Source of the DNA: Aequorivita marisscotiae
GTDB lineage: Bacteria; Bacteroidota; Bacteroidia; Flavobacteriales; Flavobacteriaceae
Direction of reading: 5' to 3'
DNA: 64,000 bases
NCBI RefSeq assembly: GCF_029814825.1
Contig: NZ_CP122379.1
Location: 1,054,001-1,118,000 of the forward strand
The number at the start of each line of letters is the position of its first letter. Positions within the stretch are counted from its first letter, which is position 1. The translations under genes and the position numbers were made by a program. Shown one piece after another: positions 33,934 to 43,833 of the stretch. The notes below the pieces were generated by a model, which was not told the origin of the DNA, did no database searches, and worked only from the letters and a program-made list of their open reading frames with translations.

Positions 33934-35268
33934 ATGCAATACACCGATATTTCTTTTAAACGAATCCAGCAACTCGCTATTCCGGCTATTATTTCTGGAA
34001 TTGCCGAACCCGTACTTTCTGCTACCGATGCAGCGGTCGTTGGAAATCTAGACATATTTGCAATAGAATCTCTTGCAGCCGTTGGTATAGTAGGTTCATT
34101 TCTTTCTGCCCTTATTTGGATATTGGGGCAGACTAGAAGCGCCATTTCGGCAATAGTTTCACAAAATTTGGGCGCTGGAAAATTAAAAGATTTACAAAAC
34201 TTTCCCGCGCAGGCAATCTATTTTAATATTGCATTGAGTATAATCGTCCTATTTTCTACATATTTTTTTGTGGAAGAAATTTTCAGATTGTTAAATGCTG
34301 AGGGAATGATATTGTCTTTTAGCATAGATTACTACAATATTAGGGTTTGGGGTTTTCCGCTAACGCTTTTTACATTTGCCGTTTTTGGATTGTTCCGGGG
34401 TTTGCAAAATACTTTCTGGCCTATGGTAATTGCTACAATTGGTGCAGCACTAAATATTGCGCTCGATTTTGCATTAGTTTACGGGATAGACGGATATATT
34501 TCACCAATGGGTATTAAAGGAGCTGGATGGGCTAGTTTAATTGCCCAAGCCATCATGGCGCTAATGGCATTGTTTTTTCTTTTAAAAAAAACCGAGGTTT
34601 CATTAAAACTTACATTTCCGTTGCATCCGGAAATATCCCGATTGGTGCGTATGAGTTTCAATTTATTTTTACGATCTGTGGCTTTAAATACGGCATTGAT
34701 ACTTGCAACCCGAGAAGCGGCCGATTTAGGAAAGGAATATATTGCAGCACACACCATTGCTTTTAACATTTGGATTTTCACTGCTTTCTTTATCGATGGC
34801 TACGGTGCGGCGGGAAATATTTTAGGAGGAAGACTTTTAGGGGAGCGCAACTATGGTTCTCTATGGAAACTAACCAAAAAAGTAAATCTTTACAATGTTG
34901 GGGTAGCTGCTGTACTAGTTTTTGTGGGGTTTTTACTGTATGAACCCTTAGGGTTACTTTTTAACAAAGATACACAAGTACTTACTGTATTTTACGGTAT
35001 GTTTTTTATGGTACTGCTTTGTCTGCCATTTAATGCCTTGGCTTTTACTTTAGATTCAATTTTTAAAGGTTTGGGCGAAATGGGTTATTTGCGTAATGTG
35101 CTTTTGGGCGCAACAATTTTTGGTTTTATACCCGTTCTTTATTTTTCAAAATATATGGGTTGGGGGCTCATAGGCATTTGGAGCGCCCTTATTGTTTGGG
35201 TGGCGTATAGAGCTGTGGCATTGATGATTAAATTTAAAAGAAAATACATTCCGTTAATAGAGAGCTAG
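33934..35268 (+). CDS. MATE family efflux transporter
   Basis: A 444-residue, twelve-helix Na+ or H+ coupled exporter of drugs or metabolites (DinF/NorM-type). N-terminal helix 1 contains LAIPAIISGIAEPVLSATDA and helix 2 AIESLAAVGIVGSFLSALIW, typical of the family; helix 7-8 repeats this pattern (NTALILATREAADLGKEYIA). Not obviously a polysaccharide flippase, although it precedes the exopolysaccharide genes. A 16-bp perfect palindrome starts immediately after the stop. Confidence 0.92.
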   Translation: MQYTDISFKRIQQLAIPAIISGIAEPVLSATDAAVVGNLDIFAIESLAAVGIVGSFLSALIWILGQTRSAISAIVSQNLGAGKLKDLQNFPAQAIYFNIALSIIVLFSTYFFVEEIFRLLNAEGMILSFSIDYYNIRVWGFPLTLFTFAVFGLFRGLQNTFWPMVIATIGAALNIALDFALVYGIDGYISPMGIKGAGWASLIAQAIMALMALFFLLKKTEVSLKLTFPLHPEISRLVRMSFNLFLRSVALNTALILATREAADLGKEYIAAHTIAFNIWIFTAFFIDGYGAAGNILGGRLLGERNYGSLWKLTKKVNLYNVGVAAVLVFVGFLLYEPLGLLFNKDTQVLTVFYGMFFMVLLCLPFNALAFTLDSIFKGLGEMGYLRNVLLGATIFGFIPVLYFSKYMGWGLIGIWSALIVWVAYRAVALMIKFKRKYIPLIES

Positions 35269-35284
35269 CGCTTTTGCAAAAGCG
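35269..35284. repeat. 16-bp perfect palindrome after the MATE gene
   Basis: CGCTTTTGCAAAAGCG directly follows the TAG stop. There is no T-run, so it is a weak terminator at best. The remaining 115 bp to the next gene show no other clear signal. Confidence 0.5.
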
Positions 35285-35399
35285 ATTGTCAAAACTCGCG
35301 TAACACATGTACCCGGGTTTAATATGTTGCACTTAACATAAATTATCTCGTCAGAGTTTTTTATCTTCCCCTAAAATTTAGAAAATAGATTTTACAACG

Positions 35400-36623
35400 A
35401 TGAGGATACTTCTTTCTGCCATATATCCCTATGCTTTTTTGTTGCTCTACCTCATTATACCTTTTGATAATTATATCAGGGCGCTACCAAACATTCTATT
35501 GGCAATTTTGGTGGTCGCATTTCCTTTTATAGTGAAGAGGGAAGACTTCAAAAAACTTAAATCGCTTCCCGTTGCCATATTTTTAGTTCTTTTCGGCTAT
35601 TTATTTATTGATTCGTTTAGCAGTGGAAGACTGGTCGAAGATTTCAATATTATTAAAAAGGTAATGATAGCAGTAGGTTTGGCAATACTATATATTCCAG
35701 TGGCTGATGCAAAAAAAATTAATAGCGCCATCATTTTTTCTTCGTTGGCGGCAATCATTTTTTCGGTTTATAATTTTGTACTTATAACCGACGCCGTAGG
35801 AAATTTCGCCCTTGGCGATTCGCCGCAAGTTGTAGAATCGCTGTTGATAGACAGACTGTATTTGGGCCTACTCTGTACATTTAGTATTTTAATTTCATTT
35901 CAGGAAATTCAGAAAAAATACCATCCAAATAACAATTATTATTTGGCCAATATTTTAATAAATGCTGTATTTATAGTACTTATCGCTTCAAAAATTGCAG
36001 TGGTTTCATTATTGGTGTTAGTATTAATACATCAATTTTATGGCAAGCGAAAAATTTGGAGAATCCTTATTGCACTAGCCGCAATTATGGCGGTGGGGGT
36101 ATTGTTCGTGGTTATTAAAGGTGAAAAGGATATTGGGCTAAACAAAACCTTTAAACAAGGAAATTCACCCACATTTATTGAAAATTCATTAACCTACGAA
36201 TTACGTGCCGTAGTGTGGCAATGTGCACAAAATATAGTTAATGACGAAGGTTTTACTTTAACAGGCATTGGCTTTGATATAACAAAAGATAGATTGGTTT
36301 CGTGTTATGAAAACCAAATTAACGATGTAAATAAAAAACAGCGATTTATAGCAGAACGCTACAACACACACAATCAATTTATAGATTTTTACTTAAGTGC
36401 AGGGATAATTGCCTTGGTACTTTTCTTGGCATTTATTGCTACTAGTTTTATATCGATCCGAAAACAATTTTTCCCCATGGCATTGTTAGCAATATTGCTG
36501 ATATATTGTATGATTGAAAATCTCTTCCACAGACAAATTGGAGCTTACTATGTAGGTTTTATTTTAATTGTATTAATTACAAGTGCTAGGTCTGGGGAAA
36601 ACAACAACATAAAAACGATATAA
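35400..36623 (+). CDS. O-antigen ligase/polymerase-like membrane protein
   Basis: A 407-residue protein with about 10-11 predicted membrane helices and a large periplasmic loop between roughly residues 235 and 325. The layout, with AVVWQCAQNIVNDEGFTLTG and NTHNQFIDFYLSAGIIALVL, matches the Wzy_C/O-antigen ligase superfamily (TxHNxxxD-like motif). It would polymerise or transfer lipid-linked glycans in the periplasm. It opens the exopolysaccharide locus, although ugd has its own -7 box. No lipoprotein signal. Confidence 0.82.
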   Translation: MRILLSAIYPYAFLLLYLIIPFDNYIRALPNILLAILVVAFPFIVKREDFKKLKSLPVAIFLVLFGYLFIDSFSSGRLVEDFNIIKKVMIAVGLAILYIPVADAKKINSAIIFSSLAAIIFSVYNFVLITDAVGNFALGDSPQVVESLLIDRLYLGLLCTFSILISFQEIQKKYHPNNNYYLANILINAVFIVLIASKIAVVSLLVLVLIHQFYGKRKIWRILIALAAIMAVGVLFVVIKGEKDIGLNKTFKQGNSPTFIENSLTYELRAVVWQCAQNIVNDEGFTLTGIGFDITKDRLVSCYENQINDVNKKQRFIAERYNTHNQFIDFYLSAGIIALVLFLAFIATSFISIRKQFFPMALLAILLIYCMIENLFHRQIGAYYVGFILIVLITSARSGENNNIKTI

Positions 36624-36639
36624 TAAGATTTGCAAATTG

Positions 36640-36647
36640 TACTTTTG
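36640..36647 (+). promoter_or_regulatory. Bacteroidetes-type -7 box for ugd
   Basis: TACTTTTG matches TANNTTTG, 91 bp before the ugd ATG. No TTG at the proper -33 distance. Confidence 0.35.
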
Positions 36648-36738
36648 CAAGCGTTAAACTAAAAAAATACCGCAATAGAATATCTCCGAGCTTATTAGTT
36701 AAATAGTGTAGGGAACAAATAAAAACGCGGGTAGAATT

Positions 36739-38052
36739 ATGAAAATTTCAGTAATAGGAACTGGCTACGTTGGTTTAGTAACGGGTACTTGTTTAGCCGA
36801 AACAGGGAACGAAGTAATTTGTGTAGATATAGATAAAACCAAGGTAGATAAAATGCGCAATGGCGAAGTGCCTATCTATGAGCCACATCTAGATGTTCTT
36901 TTTGAGCGTAATATTAAGGCCAATCGGTTAAAATTTACAACTTCACTTGCCGAGGGATTGGCGCATGGCGAAATTATTTTTCTAGCACTTCCAACGCCGG
37001 AAGACGAAGATGGTTCGGCAGATCTTAGTTATGTTTTAAGCGTTTCTGAAGAAATAGGAAAAAAAATTAACAATTATAAAGTAATTGTAGATAAAAGTAC
37101 GGTACCCGTGGGTACGGCAGAAAAAGTACGTGCCATAATTGCTGAAAATGCAAGTTGCGAATTTGATGTTGTGTCCAATCCCGAATTTTTGAGAGAAGGC
37201 TTTGCAGTAGATGATTTTATGAAACCCGAACGCATTGTGGTAGGTTCAAGTAGCGAAAGAGCAACTACACTTATGAAAAAGCTTTACAGCCCATTTGTTC
37301 GCTCGGGTAACCCAATAATAGTAATGGACGAAAAATCTGCTGAACTTACAAAATACGCTTCCAATTCGTTTCTGGCTACCAAGATTACCTTTATGAACGA
37401 AATTGCAAACTACTGCGAAAGAGTTGGCGCAGATGTAGATATGGTCCGGGCCGGTATGGGAACCGATAGCCGTATTGGCAGACGCTTTCTGTTTCCGGGC
37501 ATTGGTTATGGGGGCTCTTGTTTTCCAAAAGATGTAAAGGCCCTTAAAAAAGCAGGGAAGGATGCAGACTATGATTTTAAAATATTGAAATCAGTAATTG
37601 AAATTAACTCAGCTCAAAAAACAATTCTATTACCTAAAATTGATGCATATTTCAATGACGATTTAAAAGGAAAAACCATTGCAGTTTGGGGTTTGGCATT
37701 TAAACCCGAAACCGACGATATACGCGAAGCGCCATCTATAGCTATCATGGATGCATTGTTAGAAAAAGGAGCGATTCTTCAAGTTTTTGATCCAGAGGCA
37801 ATGCCAAACATCAGCAAGCGTTTTGGTGACAAATTAACCTATTCAGAATCTATGTATAGCGCTCTGGAAGAAGCAGACGCTTTATTAATCTGTACCGAGT
37901 GGAGTATTTTCCGCACCCCAGATTACAACAAATTGAAAGAACTACTGCGAAATCCAGTTATTTTTGACGGAAGAAATTTATACAATATAAACGATATGGA
38001 AACAGAAGGATTTACCTATATTTCCATTGGAAGAAAGGCTGTAAATTTATGA
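36739..38052 (+). CDS. ugd: UDP-glucose 6-dehydrogenase
   Basis: Oxidises UDP-glucose to UDP-glucuronate with two NAD. The NAD loop [19 protein letters not shown] is N-terminal, the catalytic Cys is C261 in [16 protein letters not shown], and the conserved Lys is in [17 protein letters not shown]. 437 residues is standard. The stop overlaps the next gene by 4 bp (ATGA), so its product UDP-glucuronate would feed directly to the following decarboxylase. Confidence 0.96.
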   Translation: MKISVIGTGYVGLVTGTCLAETGNEVICVDIDKTKVDKMRNGEVPIYEPHLDVLFERNIKANRLKFTTSLAEGLAHGEIIFLALPTPEDEDGSADLSYVLSVSEEIGKKINNYKVIVDKSTVPVGTAEKVRAIIAENASCEFDVVSNPEFLREGFAVDDFMKPERIVVGSSSERATTLMKKLYSPFVRSGNPIIVMDEKSAELTKYASNSFLATKITFMNEIANYCERVGADVDMVRAGMGTDSRIGRRFLFPGIGYGGSCFPKDVKALKKAGKDADYDFKILKSVIEINSAQKTILLPKIDAYFNDDLKGKTIAVWGLAFKPETDDIREAPSIAIMDALLEKGAILQVFDPEAMPNISKRFGDKLTYSESMYSALEEADALLICTEWSIFRTPDYNKLKELLRNPVIFDGRNLYNINDMETEGFTYISIGRKAVNL

Positions 38053-39035
38053 AGAAACGAGTCTTAATTACTGGTGCTGCTGGATTTCTAGGCTCGCACC
38101 TTTGCGATAAGTTTATAGCCGAAGATTTTCACGTAATAGGTATGGACAACCTAATTACTGGCGATCTTAAAAACATAGCCCATCTTTTTAAACTAGAAAC
38201 TTTTGAATTTTATCATCACGATGTAACCAAATTTGTTCACGTTCCCGGAAAGGTAGATTATATTCTTCATTTTGCATCTCCCGCAAGCCCGATAGATTAT
38301 TTAAAAATACCTATTCAAACCTTAAAAGTAGGATCGCTGGGAACGCATAATTTATTGGGTCTAGCTAGAGAAAAGAATGCGAGAATTTTAATTGCATCAA
38401 CTTCCGAAGTTTACGGAGACCCTCTTGTGCATCCACAAACCGAAGAATATTTCGGAAATGTTAATACCATTGGTCCTCGAGGAGTTTACGATGAGGCTAA
38501 ACGCTTTCAGGAATCTATTACTATGGCATACCATAGATTTCACGGACTCGAAACACGAATTGCCCGTATCTTTAATACCTACGGTCCGCGTATGCGCTTA
38601 AACGACGGGAGAGTAATACCTGCCTTTATAGGGCAATCATTAAGAGGAGAAGACTTAACGGTTTTTGGCGATGGGTTACAAACGCGCTCATTTTGTTATG
38701 TTGATGATGAGGTAGAAGGACTTTATCGCCTATTAATGAGCGATTATCCATTGCCAGTAAATATTGGCAATCCGGAAGAAATAACTATCCTAGATTTTGC
38801 AAAGGAAATTATTAAATTAACCGGTACGCAACAAAAAATTGTTTTCAAACCCTTGCCACAGGATGACCCCATGCAACGCGAGCCCGATATTTCTAAGGCG
38901 AAAAAAATATTAGATTGGCAACCTAAAATTTCAAGAGAAGAAGGAATGAGAAAAACGTTCGCGTATTTTAAGAATCTTTCTAAGGAAGAACTAACGAAAA
39001 GCGAACACAAAGATTTTTCAAAGCACAATAAATAA
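38049..39035 (+). CDS. UDP-glucuronate decarboxylase (UDP-xylose synthase)
   Basis: Extended short-chain dehydrogenase with the NAD motif [12 protein letters not shown], catalytic Y147/K151 in [11 protein letters not shown] and the sugar-nucleotide segment [20 protein letters not shown] typical of UDP-xylose synthases. It would convert UDP-glucuronate to UDP-xylose or its 4-keto intermediate. 328 residues compares with about 310-345 for the family. It overlaps ugd by 4 bp. A dTDP-glucose dehydratase is less likely given the motif and the neighbour. Confidence 0.93.
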   Translation: MKKRVLITGAAGFLGSHLCDKFIAEDFHVIGMDNLITGDLKNIAHLFKLETFEFYHHDVTKFVHVPGKVDYILHFASPASPIDYLKIPIQTLKVGSLGTHNLLGLAREKNARILIASTSEVYGDPLVHPQTEEYFGNVNTIGPRGVYDEAKRFQESITMAYHRFHGLETRIARIFNTYGPRMRLNDGRVIPAFIGQSLRGEDLTVFGDGLQTRSFCYVDDEVEGLYRLLMSDYPLPVNIGNPEEITILDFAKEIIKLTGTQQKIVFKPLPQDDPMQREPDISKAKKILDWQPKISREEGMRKTFAYFKNLSKEELTKSEHKDFSKHNK

Positions 39036-39040
39036 AAGAA

Positions 39041-40393
39041 ATGTTTAAAAGCGGAAGATATTCAGGTTTATTACGGCCTATTTCATACGGAATAGATCTC
39101 TTCTTTATTCATTTTTTTGCATTTGAATTTTTTGGGTTGCCATTCCCTTATTTTAACTATGTAATTTACTTAACCATTGCTTGGTTGCTGCTTTCAACAC
39201 GTTCGGGATTTTATGAAATCTATAGATTTACCCATCTAGCAAAAATCATGTCGCTTATAGGAAAACAGGGCATCATTTTCGTTTTAATAGTTTTTTCTTT
39301 TTTCGGTTTTTACAATGAGTTGCCAACTTCGGCTTTAACCATATTTAAATATATTGGTTTAGTATTGTTGTGCGTTACTGTTATGAAGTTGAGCGTTTTC
39401 TTTCTACTTAAAAAGTATCGCTTACATCTTGGAGGCAATGTTAGGAAAGTGGTAATTATTGGGTTAAACCAAAAAACGGAATTGCTGCGAAAATTCTTCA
39501 CCGACAATCCTGTATATGGGTATAAGCTTTACAAAACATTCGATTTAAGAGGTCCAAATAAGGTTACTATTGAAGAATGTATGGACTATATCTTAAAAGA
39601 AAATATAGATGAGGTATATTCTTCCGTTGCCGAAATTGGCAATAAAGACCTTATTAAATTAATTGATTTTGTAGATAATAACCTTAAAATATTAAAATTT
39701 CTTCCCGATAATAAAGAGATTTACAGTAAAAAACTAGACTTTTCATATTATGGTGTCTTGCCCATTCTATCGATGCGAAAAATACCGATAGACGAACCGT
39801 TCAACAAGTTTTTAAAACGCAGTTTCGATATAGTATTGTCGCTACTAATCATTGTTGGCATACTCTCTTGGCTTACTCCATTACTAGGGTTATTAATAAA
39901 ACTAGAATCCAAAGGACCTGTTTTTTTTAAGCAAAAAAGGAATGGCTTAGATTATAAAGAGTTTTACTGTTATAAATTTCGCAGTATGATTCCTAACCCA
40001 ATGGCTCACCTAGAGCAAATAAGAAAAGGAGACGAGCGAGTTACACGAGTTGGCAAGATTATTAGAAAAACTAGTATAGATGAGTTGCCGCAGTTTATAA
40101 ATGTGCTAAAAGGCGAAATGTCTGTGGTGGGGCCCCGTCCGCATATGGTTAGCCACACCCATATGTATGCCGAAAGAATAGATAAATTTATGGTGCGCCA
40201 TTTTATAAAACCCGGCATTACCGGATTGGCACAAGTAAGTGGTTTTCGCGGCGAAGTAGAAGACGATAATCATATTATTAATAGAGTTAAGTTTGATATT
40301 TTTTATCTAGAAAATTGGAGTCTTTTCCTCGATATAAAAATTGTTTTTCAAACTATTTTCAATGCCATTCGAGGAGAAGAAAAAGCATATTGA
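39041..40393 (+). CDS. Undecaprenyl-phosphate sugar phosphotransferase (WcaJ/priming enzyme)
   Basis: Starts polysaccharide repeat-unit assembly by moving a sugar-1-phosphate to undecaprenyl phosphate. N-terminal: about four membrane helices, then a Rossmann-like CoA-binding-type domain (about 130-240). C-terminal: sugar transferase domain with KRSFDIVLSLLIIVG, GPVFFKQKRNGLDYKEFYCY, KFRSM, STDELPQF-like TSIDELPQFINVLKGEMS and VVGPRPHMVSHT, then IKPGITGLAQVSGFRGE. 450 residues fits the WcaJ group. It overlaps the GT2 gene by 29 bp. Confidence 0.93.
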   Translation: MFKSGRYSGLLRPISYGIDLFFIHFFAFEFFGLPFPYFNYVIYLTIAWLLLSTRSGFYEIYRFTHLAKIMSLIGKQGIIFVLIVFSFFGFYNELPTSALTIFKYIGLVLLCVTVMKLSVFFLLKKYRLHLGGNVRKVVIIGLNQKTELLRKFFTDNPVYGYKLYKTFDLRGPNKVTIEECMDYILKENIDEVYSSVAEIGNKDLIKLIDFVDNNLKILKFLPDNKEIYSKKLDFSYYGVLPILSMRKIPIDEPFNKFLKRSFDIVLSLLIIVGILSWLTPLLGLLIKLESKGPVFFKQKRNGLDYKEFYCYKFRSMIPNPMAHLEQIRKGDERVTRVGKIIRKTSIDELPQFINVLKGEMSVVGPRPHMVSHTHMYAERIDKFMVRHFIKPGITGLAQVSGFRGEVEDDNHIINRVKFDIFYLENWSLFLDIKIVFQTIFNAIRGEEKAY

Positions 40394-41174
40394 TGTGAAC
40401 GAAGATGTACTTGTTTCGGTTATAATGCCAGTTCACAATTCTTCAAAATTTGTTGCTGAAGCAGTAAATAGTGTGCTTTCTCAGGTTTATCATAACTGGG
40501 AATTGATAATTGTAGATGATGCCTCTACCGATAATACGGCCGCAATTATAGAAGAACTTGCCGCCAAAGATCACAGAATTAAGTGCTTAAAATTATCTGC
40601 CAATCAAGGGCCTGGATATTGCCGTAATAAAGCCACAAACATAGCCCAAGGCGCCTATATTGCCTTTCTAGATTCTGACGATCTTTGGGCGCCAGAAAAA
40701 TTAAAGGTTCAATTAGAGTTTATGCTAAAAAATGCTTGCGCCGTGTCTTTTACAAGCTATCTTCACATTGATGAAAATGGAAATCCACTTAATAAAAGAG
40801 TTATAGCAATGCCTGTACTTTCTTTTAAAAAACAGCGTAGCAATAATTATATTGGCAATTTAACCGGAATGTATCACGCGGCCACATTAGGAAAAATCGC
40901 GTCGCCGGAAATTCCGAAGAGACAAGATTGGGCATTGTGGTTGGAAGCAATAAAAAGAAGTAAAAAACCTGCAAAAGGAATTGTTCAAGATTTGGCGTTT
41001 TACAGAATTAGAAAGGATTCTGTAAGTGCTAATAAAGTGAGGCTGTTGAAGCATAACTATAATTTTTATAAAAAACACCTTGGGTATTCAATTCCCGTTT
41101 CAATCTATTTTATGAGTTGCTTTTTATGGGAATATTTTTTTATTCGCCCTAAATTTATTGAAACTTTAAATTAA
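40365..41174 (+). CDS. Glycosyltransferase family 2
   Basis: A GT-A fold transferase adding a sugar to the growing lipid-linked repeat unit. LVSVIMPVHNSSKFVAEAV begins the fold, IVDDASTDNTAAI carries the nucleotide-binding Asp, and IAFLDSDDLWAPEKL the DxD metal motif. The C-terminus has a hydrophobic stretch that may contact the membrane. The ATG at 40365 (MPFEEKKKHID) is chosen because the fold starts about 16 residues later; an ATG at 40341 is also in frame. Either start overlaps the priming transferase gene, which implies coupled translation. Confidence 0.92.
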   Translation, partial: PFEEKKKHIDVNEDVLVSVIMPVHNSSKFVAEAVNSVLSQVYHNWELIIVDDASTDNTAAIIEELAAKDHRIKCLKLSANQGPGYCRNKATNIAQGAYIAFLDSDDLWAPEKLKVQLEFMLKNACAVSFTSYLHIDENGNPLNKRVIAMPVLSFKKQRSNNYIGNLTGMYHAATLGKIASPEIPKRQDWALWLEAIKRSKKPAKGIVQDLAFYRIRKDSVSANKVRLLKHNYNFYKKHLGYSIPVSIYFMSCFLWEYFFIRPKFIETLN

Positions 41175-41177
41175 ACC

Positions 41178-42491
41178 TTATTCCATCTCGACCAATGAAG
41201 TAAACTGTTTTAACTTTCCATTTTTACTTCGCTCTAAAACCGGCATTTTTTCAAAAATAAGTTTTAAATCGGTTTCCAAATATTTAGCAACCGATTTTTC
41301 GATATCTAACTTTTCCTGCGGTTCTAGCGCCCTATTTGCAACATATTGGATATTAAAAGTATTGGTTTTAGACTGTTCAATAACAAATTCTTTAACGTTA
41401 CCACTATTTGAAATTATTGTTTTGGTAACATAATAAAACGTAAGGCCCGGAACTACCTTACCACTTGGTAATTTGGCAAAATCGTTTGTTCGTCCTATTA
41501 GTTTCTCCAACACCGGTCGCTTTAACGTACTGCAAGTAGAGAGCGCTCCGGAATCTCCAATTTCGTATCGAATCATCGGATGTGCTTTATTGTATAGGGA
41601 GGTAACTATTATACGGCCAGTTTGGCCTAACGGAACTGCATTATTATTGTCATCAAGAATTTCGATAAATAGGTCTTCGCTATTACCAATTAAATTATCT
41701 TGTTTATCCGTAAAAGCGATCATCCCTAGTTCGGAGGCGCCGTATTCGTTTATAACGGGCACACCAAAGACACGTTCCATCAATCTTTTGTCGTCTTCAA
41801 ATAGCATTTCACTAGTTACAATGCAGTATTTTAAAGTGGGGCAAATGTGTTTTAAAACCACCTTTTGTTCTTTTATATATTTTGCAAAAAGTACAATTGA
41901 ACTAGTGTACCCATTCATATAAACAAATTCTTTCTTTTTAAATGAATTTAAAATTCCCTTTAACTTTTCATCTGAAAGATTAAAAATTGGAAACCTGTAT
42001 CGCTTACCTAAAAAATCTTTAAACCGTTCTTTATAATATCCTTTTAATTCTAGTGGAATTCCATAAAATCGCGCCTGTAATGATGTGTTTAAATCAATTT
42101 CTAATTTGCCGTAGCTGGATAAAAATTTTGCCCAAGCTAATGCATGACAGTATTTATCTTTCGCAAAAATAAATGGCGTTCCACTAGAACCCGATGTTTT
42201 ACTTATATAAATTGAATTTTTTTGATATTCGGTAGAAAGTCGTAATTCTAAAGGTTGTTGAAGATGGCTCTTGGTCAGCACCGGAATTTCTTTCCAAGCC
42301 ACGTTGTTTTTTCCTATAAAATTTTTATAAAACGGAGTGTTTTGTAAGTGGTATTTAACTATTTCTTCTCGCGCTCTAAGAACATAGTTTTCAAATTCAT
42401 TTTCTGGAATTTGCTGAATATTCTTTAATTTCCGCTTGGCTTCGGCAATGGGGAAACCACTAAACTTCAATGTAAATTCGAACAAATTCAT
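41178..42491 (-). CDS. CapK/PaaK-like AMP-binding ligase-family protein
   Basis: A 437-residue protein related to phenylacetate-CoA ligase and the capsule proteins CapK. The phosphate loop is ISKTSGSSGTPFIFAKD, the adenine/acyl segment EYGASELGMIAFTD, and the hinge region follows MIRYEIGDSGALS with RTNDFAKLPSGKVVPG. The family commonly adenylates carboxylic acids. CapK-type members are found in polysaccharide loci, where their exact chemistry is unclear. It is convergent with the GT2 gene, stops 3 bp from it, and is divergent from purD. Confidence 0.85.
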   Translation of the reverse strand: MNLFEFTLKFSGFPIAEAKRKLKNIQQIPENEFENYVLRAREEIVKYHLQNTPFYKNFIGKNNVAWKEIPVLTKSHLQQPLELRLSTEYQKNSIYISKTSGSSGTPFIFAKDKYCHALAWAKFLSSYGKLEIDLNTSLQARFYGIPLELKGYYKERFKDFLGKRYRFPIFNLSDEKLKGILNSFKKKEFVYMNGYTSSIVLFAKYIKEQKVVLKHICPTLKYCIVTSEMLFEDDKRLMERVFGVPVINEYGASELGMIAFTDKQDNLIGNSEDLFIEILDDNNNAVPLGQTGRIIVTSLYNKAHPMIRYEIGDSGALSTCSTLKRPVLEKLIGRTNDFAKLPSGKVVPGLTFYYVTKTIISNSGNVKEFVIEQSKTNTFNIQYVANRALEPQEKLDIEKSVAKYLETDLKLIFEKMPVLERSKNGKLKQFTSLVEME

Positions 42492-42506
42492 TTTAGAATA
42501 AATTAG

Positions 42507-42539
42507 GGTGTCAATTTACAAACAATTATTTTTGACACC
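42507..42539 (+). promoter_or_regulatory. purD promoter region with inverted repeat
   Basis: GGTGTCAA (42507-42514) and TTGACACC (42532-42539) are exact inverted copies 17 bp apart. The right half overlaps a -7 box TATTTTTG at 42527-42534, 25 bp before the purD ATG. The overlap suggests an operator site, which is inference. Confidence 0.45.
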
Positions 42540-42558
42540 GAAACAAAACATTTCAATT

Positions 42559-43830
42559 ATGAATATCTTAATTCTTGGGTCTGGAGGTCGCGAACATACA
42601 TTTGCTTATAAAATTTCGCAGAGCAAACGCTGCGATAAACTTTTTGTAGCACCTGGAAATGCAGGAACAGCCTCTATTGCAACTAACATTCCGTTAAACA
42701 TAACCGATTTTAAAGCGGTAAACAAATGCGTTGTTGACAATAATATTGAAATGGTAATTGTGGGTCCAGAAGATCCTTTAGTGCAGGGTATAGCCAATTA
42801 TTTTGCCGATACGCCAGAATTAAAAAAAGTTATGCTCATCGGACCTTCAAAAAGAGGTGCTTTGCTCGAAGGCAGTAAAGAGCGCGCAAAGGAGTTTATG
42901 ATGCAGCACAACATTCCCACGGCTGCATACGAGAGCTTTACGGCCAAATCTTTGGAAGCTGGAAAATTATTTCTGGAAAAACTGAACCCTCCTTATGTGT
43001 TAAAAGCAGATGGATTGGCGGCAGGAAAGGGTGTTTTAATCTTAAACAATTTAAATGAAGCCAAACAAGAACTTGAAAATATGCTCACCCATAGTAAATT
43101 TGGCGAAGCGAGTTCCAAAGTGGTTATCGAAGAGTTTTTAGACGGAATAGAACTCAGTGTTTTTGTATTAACAGATGGTAAAAACTACAAAATTCTTCCC
43201 ACGGCCAAAGACTACAAACGTATTGGCGAGGGCGATACGGGCTTGAATACGGGCGGAATGGGCGCTATTTCCCCGGTACCCTTCGCAGACGAAATGCTTA
43301 TGGAAAAAATTGAAAATAGAATTGTAAAACCTACGGTTAACGGGCTTGCAAAAGAAAATATTGATTATAAAGGTTTTGTTTTTATTGGGTTGATTAAAGT
43401 GAAGAACGAGCCATATGTTATAGAATACAATGTACGGATGGGCGATCCCGAGACCGAAGTTGTGCTACCGCGCATAAAAACGGATTTGGTAGATTTATTT
43501 GAAGCTACCTACCATAAAAAATTAAACGATAGCACTATTGAAATTGACGAAAGAGCCGCAACCACTATCATGCTCGTCTCTGGTGGATATCCTGAAAATT
43601 ATGAAAAAAACAAAATAATTAAAGGATTAGAAAATATTGAAGGCTCTATTGTTTTTCATGCGGGAACCAAAGCTGAAAATGATAAAATACTTACCAATGG
43701 TGGACGAGTATTGGCCGTAACTTCGCTGGATAGTGATTTTAGAAAGGCATTAAAAAAATCCTACCAAAACATAAAAAATATATCTTTTGATAGGATGCAA
43801 TATCGTACTGATATAGGTTTCGACCTATAA
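42559..43830 (+). CDS. purD: Phosphoribosylamine-glycine ligase
   Basis: Purine synthesis step 2, joining phosphoribosylamine (the PurF product) to glycine; its product is the substrate of PurN. MNILILGSGGREHTFAYKI marks the N-terminus; the ATG at 42559 is chosen because this motif starts the family, while an upstream ATG at 42508 would sit in the promoter. ATP-grasp features: PPYVLKADGLAAGKGV, KVVIEEFLDG, GGMGAISP and EYNVRMGDPETEV. 423 residues is standard. Confidence 0.96.
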   Translation: MNILILGSGGREHTFAYKISQSKRCDKLFVAPGNAGTASIATNIPLNITDFKAVNKCVVDNNIEMVIVGPEDPLVQGIANYFADTPELKKVMLIGPSKRGALLEGSKERAKEFMMQHNIPTAAYESFTAKSLEAGKLFLEKLNPPYVLKADGLAAGKGVLILNNLNEAKQELENMLTHSKFGEASSKVVIEEFLDGIELSVFVLTDGKNYKILPTAKDYKRIGEGDTGLNTGGMGAISPVPFADEMLMEKIENRIVKPTVNGLAKENIDYKGFVFIGLIKVKNEPYVIEYNVRMGDPETEVVLPRIKTDLVDLFEATYHKKLNDSTIEIDERAATTIMLVSGGYPENYEKNKIIKGLENIEGSIVFHAGTKAENDKILTNGGRVLAVTSLDSDFRKALKKSYQNIKNISFDRMQYRTDIGFDL

Positions 43831-43833
43831 AAA

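Noticed and set aside
35269..35284. Terminator after the MATE gene.
   Set aside because: The palindrome is perfect but lacks a T-run on either strand, so it is listed only as a repeat.
41473..41922. A 149-residue plus-strand open frame opposite the CapK-like gene.
   Set aside because: The minus-strand product has clear AMP-binding motifs across the same bases; the opposite frame has none.
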